A stretch of DNA of 64,000 nt from Sitta carolinensis. Taxonomy: Eukaryota; Chordata; Aves; Passeriformes; Sittidae. Shown in pieces: positions 41,800 through 53,779 of the stretch. The stretch spans positions 114,255,187 through 114,319,186 of the forward strand of contig CM063283.1 in the NCBI GenBank assembly GCA_032173965.1, in the 5' to 3' direction. The notes beneath the pieces are model-generated. The model did not search any database. It was not told the origin of the DNA and worked only from the letters and a program-made list of their open reading frames with translations. Both the position numbers and the translations under genes were made by a program. The stretch's first letter is position 1, and every line of letters begins with the position of its first letter.

Positions 41800-43075
41800 T
41801 CCATTTTTGGTCTCCTCTGGAACTCCAAGAGCTGGACAAATTGTTTCGAGCACCCCAGACCTGAATTTTCTACGATTTCCCCTCAGCACTGGGGTGGAAA
41901 TCCCAAAACCCCCAAACCCCCTGGCTGTGGGGCTGATCCCAGTGTCCCTGAAGAGCTGATCCTCAGGGATCCCTTTGAACTCCTCATAACCTGAGATTTC
42001 CTCAGTTTACCAAAATAATTCTGTTTTTCATCTGCTGGAACAGACACCCCCCCACAGTGTGGCAAAAAAAAAATAAAAATCCGAGGCCTCTTGCTTGTGA
42101 GGATGACAGAAAATCTATTTTCTGCTGTCTTTTAAGGCAGCCAAATTATTGCCTAATCCTTACCTGAGGGCTAAAAGGCTTTCAGGAGAACAAACACGTG
42201 TAAAAATCAAACAGGAGAGGGCTGTGCAGCAGAAAACTCCTGCCAGGGCGCTCTCAGATGAGCAAACGTGACAGAAATGTGCTCAGCAATAACAATATCC
42301 TCAATCAAAGGCAGCATGTGTGCTCAACCTGACTTCTGAAGGCTTTCAAAGAACCAAAAGTGGCACATGTGGACACAAAACGCTGGGGAGCAGCCTCACG
42401 GTGTCAGGGGAGCAGCTGGCTGGGAAAACTTGAGAGGTTTCACCTCCCTGCCCTCAGAAATCGCAAGAATTAACTCATTTATTTTGGCTTTTGTGGATGG
42501 AGGGTTCTGCCTTTTTGTGGCTGATGGGTGATTTAAATAGGTGGAGTAACAGGGAGGTTTGTAAGAATTGTTTCGTGGATCTCAGATGCTTTTTTTACCT
42601 GAGTTCTTAATTAATTTTTTTTTTTTTTTTCCTGAGTTTTTATTTTTATAGTTTAGCTACTCAGGGGAATCATTCCACTCACCCAAAATTGGAGTGTTTT
42701 ATGTTCTGGCAGACAGCTCAGCCTTTGGATTTGATTTTCAGGCAAAAGCATAACAGAAATCCCTCAAAACAGCTCCTTTCCTACATTCAGGAACTTCTGG
42801 AGACTGGGGGGACGTGGATCCCCAAAATGTCAGTTAAATTAATCCTGTTATATAATCAGATGAATTTTCATGGGAACTTTGGGTCACCAGGAAGAAAGAG
42901 CTCAATAATGATCCAATGAGTTGTTCCATGGGTCTGGCAGGGAAAATTACCTACAAAATCAGAAATAATGGGATTAAACATTCACCTGCTGAGACCCCTG
43001 GAGCATCACATGGGAGACTCAGGGTGGGTGATTGGCACGAAACCCTTGGAGGATGGAGAGGCTTTGGGAGCAGGA
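41800..43075. other. Intergenic, mostly unique
   Basis: No gene seen. 42130-42400 is repeat-free and moderately CpG-retaining, a weak candidate for a conserved noncoding element. Confidence 0.35.
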
Positions 43076-43079
43076 TGGG

Positions 43080-43445
43080 CAGAGGCTGGAGCAGCTGTGC
43101 TGGGAGGAAAGGCTGGCACAGCTGGGATTGTTCAGCTGCACAGGAGAAGCTTTGGGCTGAGCTCAGGGTGGCCTTGCAGGAACCCTGGAGAGAGACAATT
43201 GCCAAGGGCTGCAGGCACAGCACACAGGGAATGGCTGCGAGGTGGGATTGGCTGGGATTGGGGCAGGAATTGTTGCCTGGAGGGGCTGGAATTGCCAGAG
43301 CAGCTGTGGCTGCCCCTGGATCCCTGGCAGTGCCCCAGGCATGGATGGATTTTTTTCTTGGAGCAGCCTGGCACACTGGGAAGGGTCCCTGCCAGGGCCG
43401 GGGGGGCTCTGGATGATCTTTGAGTTTCCTCCCACCCCAAATCCA
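43080..43445 (+). mobile_element. CR1 LINE 3' end
   Basis: AGAGGCTGGAGCAGCTGTGC to CTCCCACCCCAAATCCACGA, sense; closest relative in the window is 10018-10382. Confidence 0.88.
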
Positions 43446-43629
43446 CGAGATTTTCTTATCCCTGCCCTCATTCCCTCTGCCTTCCCTTTGTGCTTCCAAT
43501 TCCTTCCCTCAGGACTCAGACCCCTCTGCAAGATCCATCCCTGTCCAAACCCAGGAGATTCCAAGAACCAAAAAATTGGGAGAAATCCCCTAAAATCACC
43601 GACCACGACCAAAACTCTGCCACTGCCAG

Positions 43630-44140
43630 CCCCAAACCCTCTGCCTGAACCCCAAATCCACAAATCCCTGCAGAATTCCTCTGCCTGAACCCCAAATCCA
43701 CAAAGCCCTGCAGAATTCCTCTGCCTGAACCCCAAATCCACAAATCCCTGCAGAATTCCTCTGCCTGAACCCCAAATCCACAAAGCCCTGCAGAATTCCT
43801 CTCCCTGAACCCCAAATCCACAAATCCCTGCAGAATTCCTCTGCCCGAACCCCAAATCCTCAAATCCCTGCAGAATTCCTCTGCCCGAACCCCAAATCCT
43901 CAAATCCCTGCAGAATTCCTCTGCCCGAACCCCAAATCCACAAATCCCTGCAGAATTCCTCTGCCCGAACCCCAAATCCACAAATCCCTGCAGAATTCCT
44001 CTGCCCGAACCCCAAATCCACAAATCCCTGCAGAATTCCTCTGCCCGAACCCCAAATCCACAAATCCCTGCAGAATTCCTCTCCCTGAACCCCCAAATCC
44101 ACAAATCCCTGCAGAATTCCTCTGCCTGAACCCCAAATAT
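43630..44140. repeat. 40-bp minisatellite, about 12 copies
   Basis: Units contain CTGAACCCCAAATCCACAAA, TCCCTGCAGAATTCCTCTGC with few differences (CCTGAAC or CCCGAAC; CAAATCC or CAAAGCC). Highly regular. Confidence 0.96.
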
Positions 44141-44419
44141 TTCTTCCTTTGTTAGCAGTTTTTTCCCTAAATAAAAGCAAATTTTTTTTTTCCAAATAAA
44201 AATATAAAATTTTTATTTTTTTCCAAAATAAAAACGATATTTAAAAGTGAAAAAAAATAAATTCTGCTGAAGTGTGACTTCATCCACTCAGGCAGGGTAG
44301 ACAGCAATTGTTAAATAGAATTAATAATTAAAATTTCCTGGGTTTTAATAGTTTTAGATTAATTTCTGAGCCCATAAAGATACAAATAGTTCTCACTCTG
44401 TATCATGATCTCAATGGGT

Positions 44420-45515
44420 TTACACCTGATTCAAATGCAGAGGGTGAAATGCAGATTTTTTTATTAATACAGCACCAATTTCCAACAATTTCACGGGGTT
44501 TATTTTTAATTTTTTACTATTTTTGTCGTGTAGAATATAGAAAATTAAAAAAAAAAAAATTAGGGAGAGAGCTTTTCCCATCTAACGGATTTTTGGTAGG
44601 AATGGAACAAACCCTCGATGAAATAAGGGAATAAAATCCAATTTTTTTCGCTTATCCTCAGATTTAAATGCTCATTTAGGATCCCATTTTAAATTTTTAT
44701 TTGCCTCAAATGCAGGGCGTGAAATGCAGATTTTTTTATTAATACAGCACCGATTTCCAACAATTTCACGGGGTTTATTTTTAATTTTTTACTATTTTTA
44801 TAGTGTAGAATATAGAAAATTAAAAAAAAAAAAAATCAGGGAGAGAGATTTTCCCATCTCACGGATTTTTTGTAGGAATGGAACAAACCCTCGATGAAAT
44901 AAGGGAATAAAATCCAATTTTTTTTCGCTTATCCTCAGATTTAAATGCTCATTTAGGATCCCATTTTAAATTTTTATTTGCCTCAAATGCAGGGCGTGAA
45001 ATGCAGATTTTTTTATTAATACAGCACCAATTTCCAACAATTTCACGGGGTTTGTTTTTAATTTTTTACTATTTTTATCGTGTAGAATATAGAAAATTAA
45101 AAAAAAAAAAATCAGGGAGAGAGCTTTTCCCATCCAATGGATTTTTGGTAGGAATGGAACAAACCCTCGATGAAATAAGGGAATAAAATCCAATTTTTTT
45201 CGCTTATCCTCAGATTTAAATGCTCATTTAGGATCCCATTTTAAATTTTTATTTGCCTCAAATGCAGGGCGTGAAATGCAGATTTTTTTATTAATACAGC
45301 ACCGATTTCCAACAATTTCACGGGGTTTATTTTTAATTTTTTACTATTTTTATAGTGTAGAATATAGAAAATTAAAAAAAAAAAATCAGGGAGAGAGATT
45401 TTCCCATCTCACGGATTTTTTGTAGGAATGGAACAAACCCTCGATGAAATAAGGGAATAAAATCCAATTTTTTCCGCTAATCCTCAGATTTAAATGCTCA
45501 TTTAGGCTCCCATTC
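44420..45515. repeat. 275-bp tandem repeat, four copies in A-B-A-B order
   Basis: Copies start near 44449, 44724, 45001 and 45276 (word ATGCAGATTTTTTTATTAAT). Copies 1 and 3 share CACCAATTTCC and GGATTTTTGGTAGG; copies 2 and 4 share CACCGATTTCC, ATAGTGTAG and GGATTTTTTGTAGG. The array is thus a duplicated dimer of about 550 bp. Confidence 0.95.
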
Positions 45516-45984
45516 CCAAATTTTTCCTGCCTTATCCTGCGGCGGTCACTAGATGTTGCTGCTCGTCCGGGATTGGGGAGTTTGGAGATGCGAGAAAAGC
45601 ACATTTCTCCCAGGAAATGGAAATTTTACCCCAATATTAATTCCCAAAATATGAATTCCCAAAATATTAATTCCCTAAATAATCGCCCCGCGCTTTGGGA
45701 TCGATTTTTCCCCATTGGGCTGCAGCGAAGAAAGTTGGATTTTTAAATTTTATGTTTCAGGTATTTAGGAAAATCGCGTTTTCCCTGTAAAAAATAAGGA
45801 TTTAGGTAAATTTTTATTATATTTATTTTTTTCATCTGGCTCTGTGGAGTTCCAAGGGAATTCTCTCCCTTTCCCCCCACGGATTTTTGGAAATTCAACT
45901 TTTTTTTCTTGGGATTCCTCAGTGGTTTCCCAAGGAAAAAAATGTTTCATATTCCCGGGATGGGAACTGCTGGATAAAAGATGG

Positions 45985-46670
45985 AAATGGTTAATTATAA
46001 TAATTACATAATTAAATGCTTAATTATTAATTAGATATTTAGTGATAATTATTAATTAGATAAAATTATAATATATAATACGGATATAAAATTATAATTA
46101 TAAAATAATTGTCATTTAAGATTATAATTATAATTATTATAATTATTATATATAGATAATATTATACAATAAATATTATAAAATTAATATATTATATAAA
46201 TTTTTATATTATATATTATATAAATAAATATATCCTATAAATTAATATATTAATACATTAATATATTATATATTATTATATTATATATTAATATATTCTA
46301 TATTATATAGTAAAATTAATTGTTTTAGATTATATTTCAATATATAATTATATATTTATATTATGTATTTACTAATAAAATAATTATTTATTATATGTAT
46401 AATATATTATATTTAATATATTCTATAAATTACTATATTCTATATAGTAATAAATTCTATGTAATATAATATAATATAATATAATATAATATAATATAAT
46501 ATAATATAATATAATATAATATAATATAATATAATATAATATAATATAATATAATATAATATAATATAATATAATATAATATAATATAATAATTTATATT
46601 TATATTTATCATACACATTTAATATAATAATATTAAATGTAATTAAATTAAATATACCGAGCAGCCTCTT
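45985..46670. repeat. AT-rich low-complexity region with (TATAA)n
   Basis: Nearly pure A/T. A perfect pentanucleotide run AATATAATATAATATAAT occupies about 46458-46590; the left part is irregular TATA/TTAAT. Confidence 0.95.
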
Positions 46671-46671
46671 T

Positions 46672-47015
46672 AATCCCTGATTTCTGATGTTCAAAAATTG
46701 GATTTTATAGGAATTCTGTGGCTTTGGGAGGATTTAGGGATAATGAGCACATTAAAAAAACTCATTTTTCATCTGATTACTCCTTAGGGAAAGCAACAAG
46801 ATTTTGACCAAACCCTTGTAGGGATAAAATTCATTTTTTTTCCCCTAAAAAATCCCAAAATCTCGGCCAAACTTTGGGAATTCAATAAATATTTCAGCAA
46901 ACTCAGCCTCCTGTGTGGTGACTCCCCAAATATTGAATTTCCCGGGACAAACGGGTTTTATGGAACTCCTGGCCCTGCCTTTCGCTTGGAATATTTCCCA
47001 TAAATATCCTCGGTC
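46672..47015. other. Intergenic, no recognised feature
   Basis: Unique sequence between two arrays. Confidence 0.4.
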
Positions 47016-47019
47016 CCAG

Positions 47020-48225
47020 ATTATTTATTACATTATTTCCCATATTATATGTTATTTCTCATATTATATATTTATAATATTCACAAATTATATGTTATAT
47101 TATTTCCCACATTATAGATTATATTATTTTCCATATTATAGATTATATGATATCACATATTCTCTATTATATTATTTCCCATATTTTATATTATTTCCCA
47201 TATTCTATATGATATTATTTCCCACATTCTCTATTATTTTATTTCCCATATTATTTATTATTTCCCGTATACTCTATTATTTTATTTCCCAAATTATATA
47301 CGATGTTATTTCCCATATTCTTTATTCTCTATTATATTATTTCCCATATTCTCTATTATTTATTATTTCCCATATTCTATATGATATTATTTCCCATATT
47401 CTCTATTATTTTATTTCCCATATTATATATTATTTCCCATATGCTATATTAAATTATTTCCCTAATTATATATATTATTTCCCAAATTATATATGATATT
47501 ATTTCCCATATTCTCTATTATTTATTATTTCCCATATTCTCTATGATATTATTTCCTATATTCTCTATTATTTTATTTCCTTAATTATATTATTATATTA
47601 TTTCCCATATTCTATATTATTTTAATTCCCATATTATATATTATTTTCCATATTCTCCATTATATTATTTCCCACATTCTCTATTATTTTATTTCCCATA
47701 TTATTTATTATTTCTCATATGCTATATTAAATTATTTCCCTAATTATATATATATTATTTCCCATATTCTCTATTATTTTATTTCCCATATTCTCTATTA
47801 TTTCCCATATTCTCTATTATATTATTTCCCATATTCTCTATTATTTATTATTTCCCATATTCTCTATGATATTATTTCCCATATTCACTATTATTTTATT
47901 TCCCATATTATTTATTATTTCCCATATTCTCTATTATTTTATTTCCCAAATTATATATGATATTATTTCCCACATTCTCTATTATATTATTTCCCATATT
48001 CTATATCATTTTAATTCCCATATTTTATATTATTTCCCACATTCTCTATTATATTATTTCCCATATTCTATATCATTTTAATTCCCATATTTTATATGAT
48101 ATTATTTCCCATATTTCTATTATATTATTTCCCACATTCTCTATTCTTTATTATTTCCCACATTTTCTTATTATATTATTTCCCACATTTTATATTATGT
48201 GATTTCCCATATTTTATACAAATAT
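47020..48225. repeat. TTTCCCATATT minisatellite, about 1.2 kb
   Basis: Modules TATTATTTCCCATATTCTC and TATATGATATTATTTCCC in variable order, mostly 22-27 bp. Strand-biased for C on the plus strand. Confidence 0.96.
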
Positions 48226-48399
48226 AGACTTTGAGGATGAGTGACAGCTTGGAATCCGTGGATTGATTAATTAATTAATCTACCAATTAATCCACAGCAC
48301 TGTGCAAAAGTGAATTTAATTTCACCCCAAAATGTTGAACTGTCAGCCTTAAATTTTTTACCCTAAAATCCGTGATTTCCAGAAGGGCTAAAAACCAGG

Positions 48400-49125
48400 A
48401 GATGAGAACATTTCAATATTATCGCTGATAATTTCAATAATATCGCTGATAATTTCAATAATATCGCTGATAATTTCAATAATATTGCTGATAATTTAAA
48501 TATTATCACTAAGAATTTCAATATTATCACTAATAATTTCAATATTATCACTGATAATTTCAATAACATCACTGATAATTTCAATATTATCGCTGATAAT
48601 ATTATCGCTGATAATTTCAATATTATCCCTGATAATTTCAATAATATCGCTGATAATTTCAATATTATCACTAATAATTTCAATATTATCACTGATAATT
48701 TCAATATTATTGCTGATAATTTCAATATTTTCACTGATAATTTCAATAATATCACCGATAGTTTAAAAAACATCACGATAATTTCAATAAAATAGCTGAT
48801 AATTTCAATATAATCCTGATAATTTCAATAATATTTCTGATAATTTCAATGACATCACTGATAATTTCAATAATATCACTGATAATTTAAAAGCCATCAC
48901 GATAATGTCAATATTGTTACTGATAATTTCAATATTTTTGCTGATAATTTCAATAATATTGCTGATAATTTCAATATTATCGCTGATAATTTCAATATTT
49001 TCACTGATAATTTCAATAATATCGCTGATAATTTCAATATTTTCACTGATAATTTCAATAATATCGCTGATAATTTCAATAATATCGCTGATAATTTCAA
49101 TATCATCGCCGATAACTCCAATATT
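48400..49125. repeat. 21-bp minisatellite, about 0.72 kb
   Basis: Unit ATAATTTCAATATTATCGCTG and variants (AATAATATCGCTG, CACTAATAATTTC). The unit is stop-free on both strands, giving repetitive hydrophobic pseudo-peptides that are not real proteins. Confidence 0.96.
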
Positions 49126-49129
49126 ATAT

Positions 49130-49734
49130 TATTTATATAATATAAATTATATTTTTTTAAAGGAGCTGTCAATAAATCAGCCTTGCTGGCAATCTCAGTC
49201 CATCTCATCATTTTGATGGATATCAGGGAGAGATTTCTCTTCAACCTTTTTATTCTTAAACTTAAATTCTTTTTCTTTAAAAACACTTTATTTTTCCCCC
49301 CAGATTTTAATCTGGACCCAACTTTTCCATTTCTGGGAACAAGGAAAAATCCACGGGGATGGCTCTGGTGGGCACCTCGATTGAAGAGGTAACAGGTGAC
49401 CAAATAAACCCTCTAATTAAACCCAAATTAGAGATTAAAATTTATTTTTCCTTGGAATTTTCCCAGAGCAGCCCGCCTCTGACCCTTGGGACAGATTTTT
49501 GGAACAGTTTTTCTTTCCCAACCTTCCCTCCCCAACTTTTCTCCCCAAAATCCTCCACCACCCATTTCCCCTCGATTTTTCTTCACGTTTTTTTCCTGCA
49601 ATCCCTGTTGCTGCCTCCACTATTTTTTTTTTTTTTTTTCCCAGTTAGAAACCCAAAGAAAAAGGCAAAAAAATGATAAAACCCCTCCAATTTCTCAGGA
49701 AATTTTTCCCTCGGGGGAGGGAAACCCGCGGATT
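49130..49734. other. Intergenic, no recognised feature
   Basis: Unique sequence with a T20 run at about 49622-49640. Confidence 0.4.
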
Positions 49735-50290
49735 CGGACGTGTTAAGTCCTCACAGAGTTAACAACGTTGTCACTCGGTGTGAGAGAATTTTCATAATTA
49801 ATGAACTGGTTCAATTTGCTCGGCTGCTTGACTTTGATTAATTCATTTTTGAGTGTTCCCACTGGGACTCTGTCCAGTTTGTTTAGTAAGCTCTTATGTC
49901 TATATCCAGTTCTTGTGGATGGATCAAAGCGTTGGCAACAAACGCTGGCAAACCTTTCGCCTTTGGTGCAGCCATTCTGACTCCACTTAAAAAAAAGGAG
50001 ATAGCAATATATCTTAAACCCGGCTCTTTGTGACTCATTTCGAGGGGAAATAATAAAATAAAAATGAAAAAAAAAAAAGCGAGGGAAGAGATTTCGCCCT
50101 GCATTGTGTGGAAATGCTGTGATTTAAAAGTTCATCTCACGCAAGCTCCGGCCAATTAAAGGGATATTTATCAAGGCAGACGGTAATTGTGCAGAGCCAA
50201 ACTGGCAATTTGGTCAATATGAAGCACTGAGCTGCAAAACTCCCATAATTAACAAATTAATGAGCGTTACCCTTCGTTACCCAGCTGCTG
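49735..50290. promoter_or_regulatory. Candidate conserved noncoding element
   Basis: About 550 bp without recognisable repeats and with retained CpGs in an AT-rich context. Homeobox- and TCF-like words (TTGATTAATTCATTTTTG, CATAATTAATGAAC, ATTAACAAATTAATGAGC) and TGACTTTGATT are present. This looks like an enhancer-type conserved element, but that is judgement from appearance only. Confidence 0.3.
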
Positions 50291-50459
50291 GGGAGGTGCT
50301 GTGCTTTTCCCTCGCTCCTGCTGCTCAGTCCCCCTCCTCAAATTCCATGTACAGCTCAAGGTTGTGCACCAGGCTTTAAAAAAAAAATGGATTAAATTCT
50401 GCTCCATGGGCATGAGGGGATTTTCTTTCCAAACTTGGGCTGAGGAAGGAGAAGCAAGT

Positions 50460-50590
50460 CACAGAATTCTGGAATTATTGAGGTTGGAAAAGCCCTGCCA
50501 GCCCATGGATTCCCATCTGTGCCCACCTTGTCCCCCTGAGTGCCACCTCCAGTGCTGGGCACTCCAACCCTCCCTGGGCAGCTCCTCCTG
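50460..50590 (-). mobile_element. CR1 LINE 3' end
   Basis: ACAGAATTCTGGAATTATTG, then CACCTTGTCCCCCTGAGTG and CCAACCCTCCCTGGGCAG: antisense. Confidence 0.82.
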
Positions 50591-50834
50591 ATGTCCCAGC
50601 TCATGGATTTTGGGGCAAAAATTGCAGGTGTGGCAGTTTATTCATGGAGAAGCTGCGAGGCTCGCTGCTTTTCATCCCTTTAGGGTTCATCTCCCAGGAG
50701 GTTGCTGTAGATTTTTGGCCACCAAAATGTCAAATTCTGCTCTTGGTGTGGAGGTCTAAAGGCTGGATTGGTGTTAATGAGTGTGGCAGGGGAAAGGGAG
50801 GAGTTCAGAAGGGATTTTTTCATGGAAATTAAAT

Positions 50835-50990
50835 ATTCCAGGGGTTGCCCAGGGAGGTTTGGGGTCCCCATCCCTGGAGGTGGCACTCAGTGCTCTGGGT
50901 GGGCACAAGGTGGGGATGGGTCACCACTGGGACTCCATGGGCTGGGAAAGCTTTTCCAACCTCAGGGATTTTGGGATTTTGGGAGTCAGG
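50835..50990 (+). mobile_element. CR1 LINE 3' end
   Basis: GGTTGCCCAGGGAGGTTTGG, CCCATCCCTGGAGGTGGCAC and GCTTTTCCAACCTCAGGG: sense. Confidence 0.85.
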
Positions 50991-50994
50991 GTCA

Positions 50995-51590
50995 TCCAAG
51001 CCTTATTTTGAGCCAGCCATGTAGTGCTGGGGGTGCTTCTCTGGCTGGAATCTCATCCCAGAGAGCTGGAGGCACCAAGAGGATCAGTGCTGGTGTCACA
51101 AACTCCCCTGAGAAATAATAATAATAAAAAAAAAGGCTCCAAGAAGCTCCCAGGCAACGCTGTGCCCGTATATAAATCTATAAATTTATATCTCCACATC
51201 AACCCTTGGCTGCCAGCTCTGCCCTCCCAAACCACGGCACTTGGAGGTGCAGATCTTAAAGCAGTGAGGTTAAAATTAATTAAAGGAATTCCCTGAGATC
51301 TCTGCCTTGCCTGGGGTGACAAAGCCCGGGCAGTAAATCAGCAGCAGCCCCCAGGTGCCCCCCTCCTGCTGCCCTGGTTTTGTTCAGATGTCATAAGGCT
51401 GAGTGACACTGGAGAATGGACAATGGGACACGAGCTGATGGAAACACAGGCAGCACTGGCAGATTTAAGGGCACATTGTTCAGCCACCAGCAGCAGATCA
51501 GAAAAAAAAATTAAAAAAAAAAAAAAGTAAAAGTGTTTTTGGGGTTTTTTTTCCACTTTTCCCATGGGGTTCGTGCTCCCAGAAAGGTTT
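50995..51590. other. Intergenic, no recognised feature
   Basis: Unique with short A-rich runs; nothing supported. Confidence 0.4.
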
Positions 51591-51594
51591 GTGG

Positions 51595-51970
51595 CTGTTT
51601 GTTCTCCTCTGGAGCCAGGCTGGGAGAGCTGGGCATGGTCAGCCTGGAGGAGAGAAGGATCCAGGGAGAGCTCAGAGCCCCTGCCAGGGCTTGGAGGGGC
51701 TCAGGAAAAGGAGGGACAGGGACTTTTTATAGGGGCAGGGAGTGAGAGAGGGGGGCAGTGGGTAGGACAGGGGTAGGTGGGATATTGGGCAGGAATTATT
51801 CACTGGGAGGGGCTGGAATTGCCAGAGCAGCTGTGGCTGCCCCTGGATCCCTGGCAGTGCCCCAGGTTGGACATTGAGGCTGGAGAAGCCTGGCACAGGG
51901 GCAGGGGGCCCTGCCAGGGCAGGGGGGCTCTGGATGATTTTTAATGTCCCTTCCAACTCAAATTCCAATC
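51595..51970 (+). mobile_element. CR1 LINE 3' region
   Basis: GTTCTCCTCTGGAGCCAGGC to GTCCCTTCCAACTCAAATTCC, with the CTGGATCCCTGGCAGTGCC block; sense. Confidence 0.87.
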
Positions 51971-52262
51971 CAGGAACCCTGGAGAGAGACAATTCCCAAG
52001 GGCTGCAGGGCCAGCAGCCAGGGAATGGCTTCAAACTGAAAAATTCCAGGTTTAGGTCAAATTATTAGGAAAAATTTCCTCCCTGGGAGGGTGGGCAGGG
52101 GCTGGGCTGGAATTGCCAGAGCAGCTGTGGCTGCCCCTGGATCCCTGGCAGTGCCCAAGGTTGGAAGTTGGGTTGGAGCAGCCTGGGGCAGGGGTCCCTG
52201 CCAGGGCAGGGGTGACTCTGGATGATCCCTAAAATCCCTCCCAACCCGGTCTGGGATTCTAC
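51971..52262 (+). mobile_element. CR1 LINE 3' end, second copy
   Basis: GGAACCCTGGAGAGAGACA restarts the CR1 order immediately after the preceding end and runs to CCCTCCCAACCCGGTCTGGG. Confidence 0.85.
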
Positions 52263-52264
52263 CT

Positions 52265-53035
52265 AAGCAAGCATTTTCAGCCTGTGCTGAGTTTTAAACA
52301 TAGTGTTTGCGAGAAGTGCAACAGAGAGCAGAAATCCTTTCTCTTTTTCAGTTTATTTGATATCCCTCTTTGGCAGATGTTCCTCAGGGCTCTGTTTTAT
52401 TCTTGGTTTCTCTTCTGTGCCCAACTCTCAGTAAGAGCAGTAGTGGATGTGTAAAAATGGAAAAAAAAACAAACCTGAGGAAGGTGTGGCATCGACAGGA
52501 GGACTCATAGTCAGGTGTGAGAGGCAGAAGAAGTTAAAAATTGGATTATTTTTAACTTCACAGGAGGGGGAAGTGAGGGGAGGTCGGGTCCCTATTCCCA
52601 AGGGAAAGGATGAGAGGAAATGGCCTCAAATGGCACCAGGGGAGGCTCAGACTGGAGACTGTGGTTGTCGACGCCACAAAATATTCCTAACCCTCTTTTG
52701 TCCTTCTGGGAATTGAAATGTTGAGAGAATCTTCGAGGAGGGAAAACGATTTACAGAATTTTGCCTTTCCAAAACATTTCAGTGTTTTTGTCACCTTTGT
52801 TTCAGGCTCTTCCTCCAGCAGAAAACACGAGGGCTCAGAGGAGATAAGGTTTTAAGAGGGGGGTAAATTCCAAGACATTTAAGAGAAGAGGAAAATTGGC
52901 ATCACTGAGTGGAAAAGCCAATGGAGTCCTGGAAAGGGAATTACTGAGCCTGATTTCCCTTCTGAAATCAGAAAGGAATCTGAAATCCAGAAGCAGGCAG
53001 GGAGGAATGGGGCACAAATGAGAGGAATGAGGGAT
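52265..53035. other. Intergenic, mostly unique
   Basis: A short sense CR1 fragment (GAGAGGAAATGGCCTCAAAT, at 52610-52665) is the only recognisable feature. Confidence 0.4.
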
Positions 53036-53039
53036 TTGT

Positions 53040-53362
53040 CTTTATAAACCAGCTGTGGGTCTGCTAGTAAATAAAACCAGCACAGAGGGAGAAAAGAAAC
53101 AATGGGAAGGATTCCACTGATTGATAAATAGAAAAGAGGTATTTGCCTTTAAAAGCAAACTGTAGGTTTGCTGAGAAATGAAATTGGACATTGAAAGATG
53201 GAAGAAACAATGGGAAGAAACCATGAATTCCATAGGAATTAAAGATTAAAGGGAGGGTTGTACATTAGAGGGGAATCTCAGGGGTTCTGGGCAGTCTGTG
53301 CCTCTGCAGTGTCTCAGCCAGTGGGGAAAGAGAGAGGGAATTGGGGCCAGGAAATATGGATA
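53040..53362 (+). mobile_element. Endogenous-retrovirus 3' internal fragment
   Basis: Matches the reverse complement of 27108-27430 and ends in the same purine-rich tract (AAAGAGAGAGGGAATTGGGG), but the LTR that should follow is not recognisable; an (ATT)n run is there instead. Confidence 0.5.
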
Positions 53363-53659
53363 AGAAGGAAATTATTATTATTATTATTATTAATTGGGAT
53401 AAAAAGGAGGCCATGTCAGAGATCCCCCAGGGAATGCCCCACGGCCTCTCCCTTTATTGGAATAAAGTCAAAGGACTCCTCTGTGTCCTTTTTGGAAACC
53501 TTTGGTGTTTGGAAATGAATTTTCCTGACAGGCAGAGGGAGGCTTTGCATTCCCACCAGTGTGGGGGAAGCTCCAAGTCCCAGCAGAGGGGACCCGGGGA
53601 TTCCCTGTGTGCAGAGGGAAAAACGGGATGTGCAGGAGCCACCTCCATCCCAACCCCCA

Positions 53660-53775
53660 GGTCACGGAATCCCAGAACCCCTGAGGCTGGAAAAGCCCTC
53701 CAAGGTCTTGGAGTCCAACTTGTGAGTGATGCCCACCCTGTCACCCAGCCCTGAGCCACGTCCTGGGCTCCCTGG
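53660..53775 (-). mobile_element. CR1 LINE 3' end
   Basis: ACGGAATCCCAGAACCCCTG, GGCTGGAAAAGCCCTCCAAG and CACCCTGTCACCCAGCCCTG: antisense. Confidence 0.8.
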
Positions 53776-53779
53776 ACAC

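Noticed and set aside
47866..49403. Open frames encoding hydrophobic Ile/Leu/Ser repeats that look like membrane segments
   Set aside because: They are readings of the TTTCCCATATT and 21-bp arrays.
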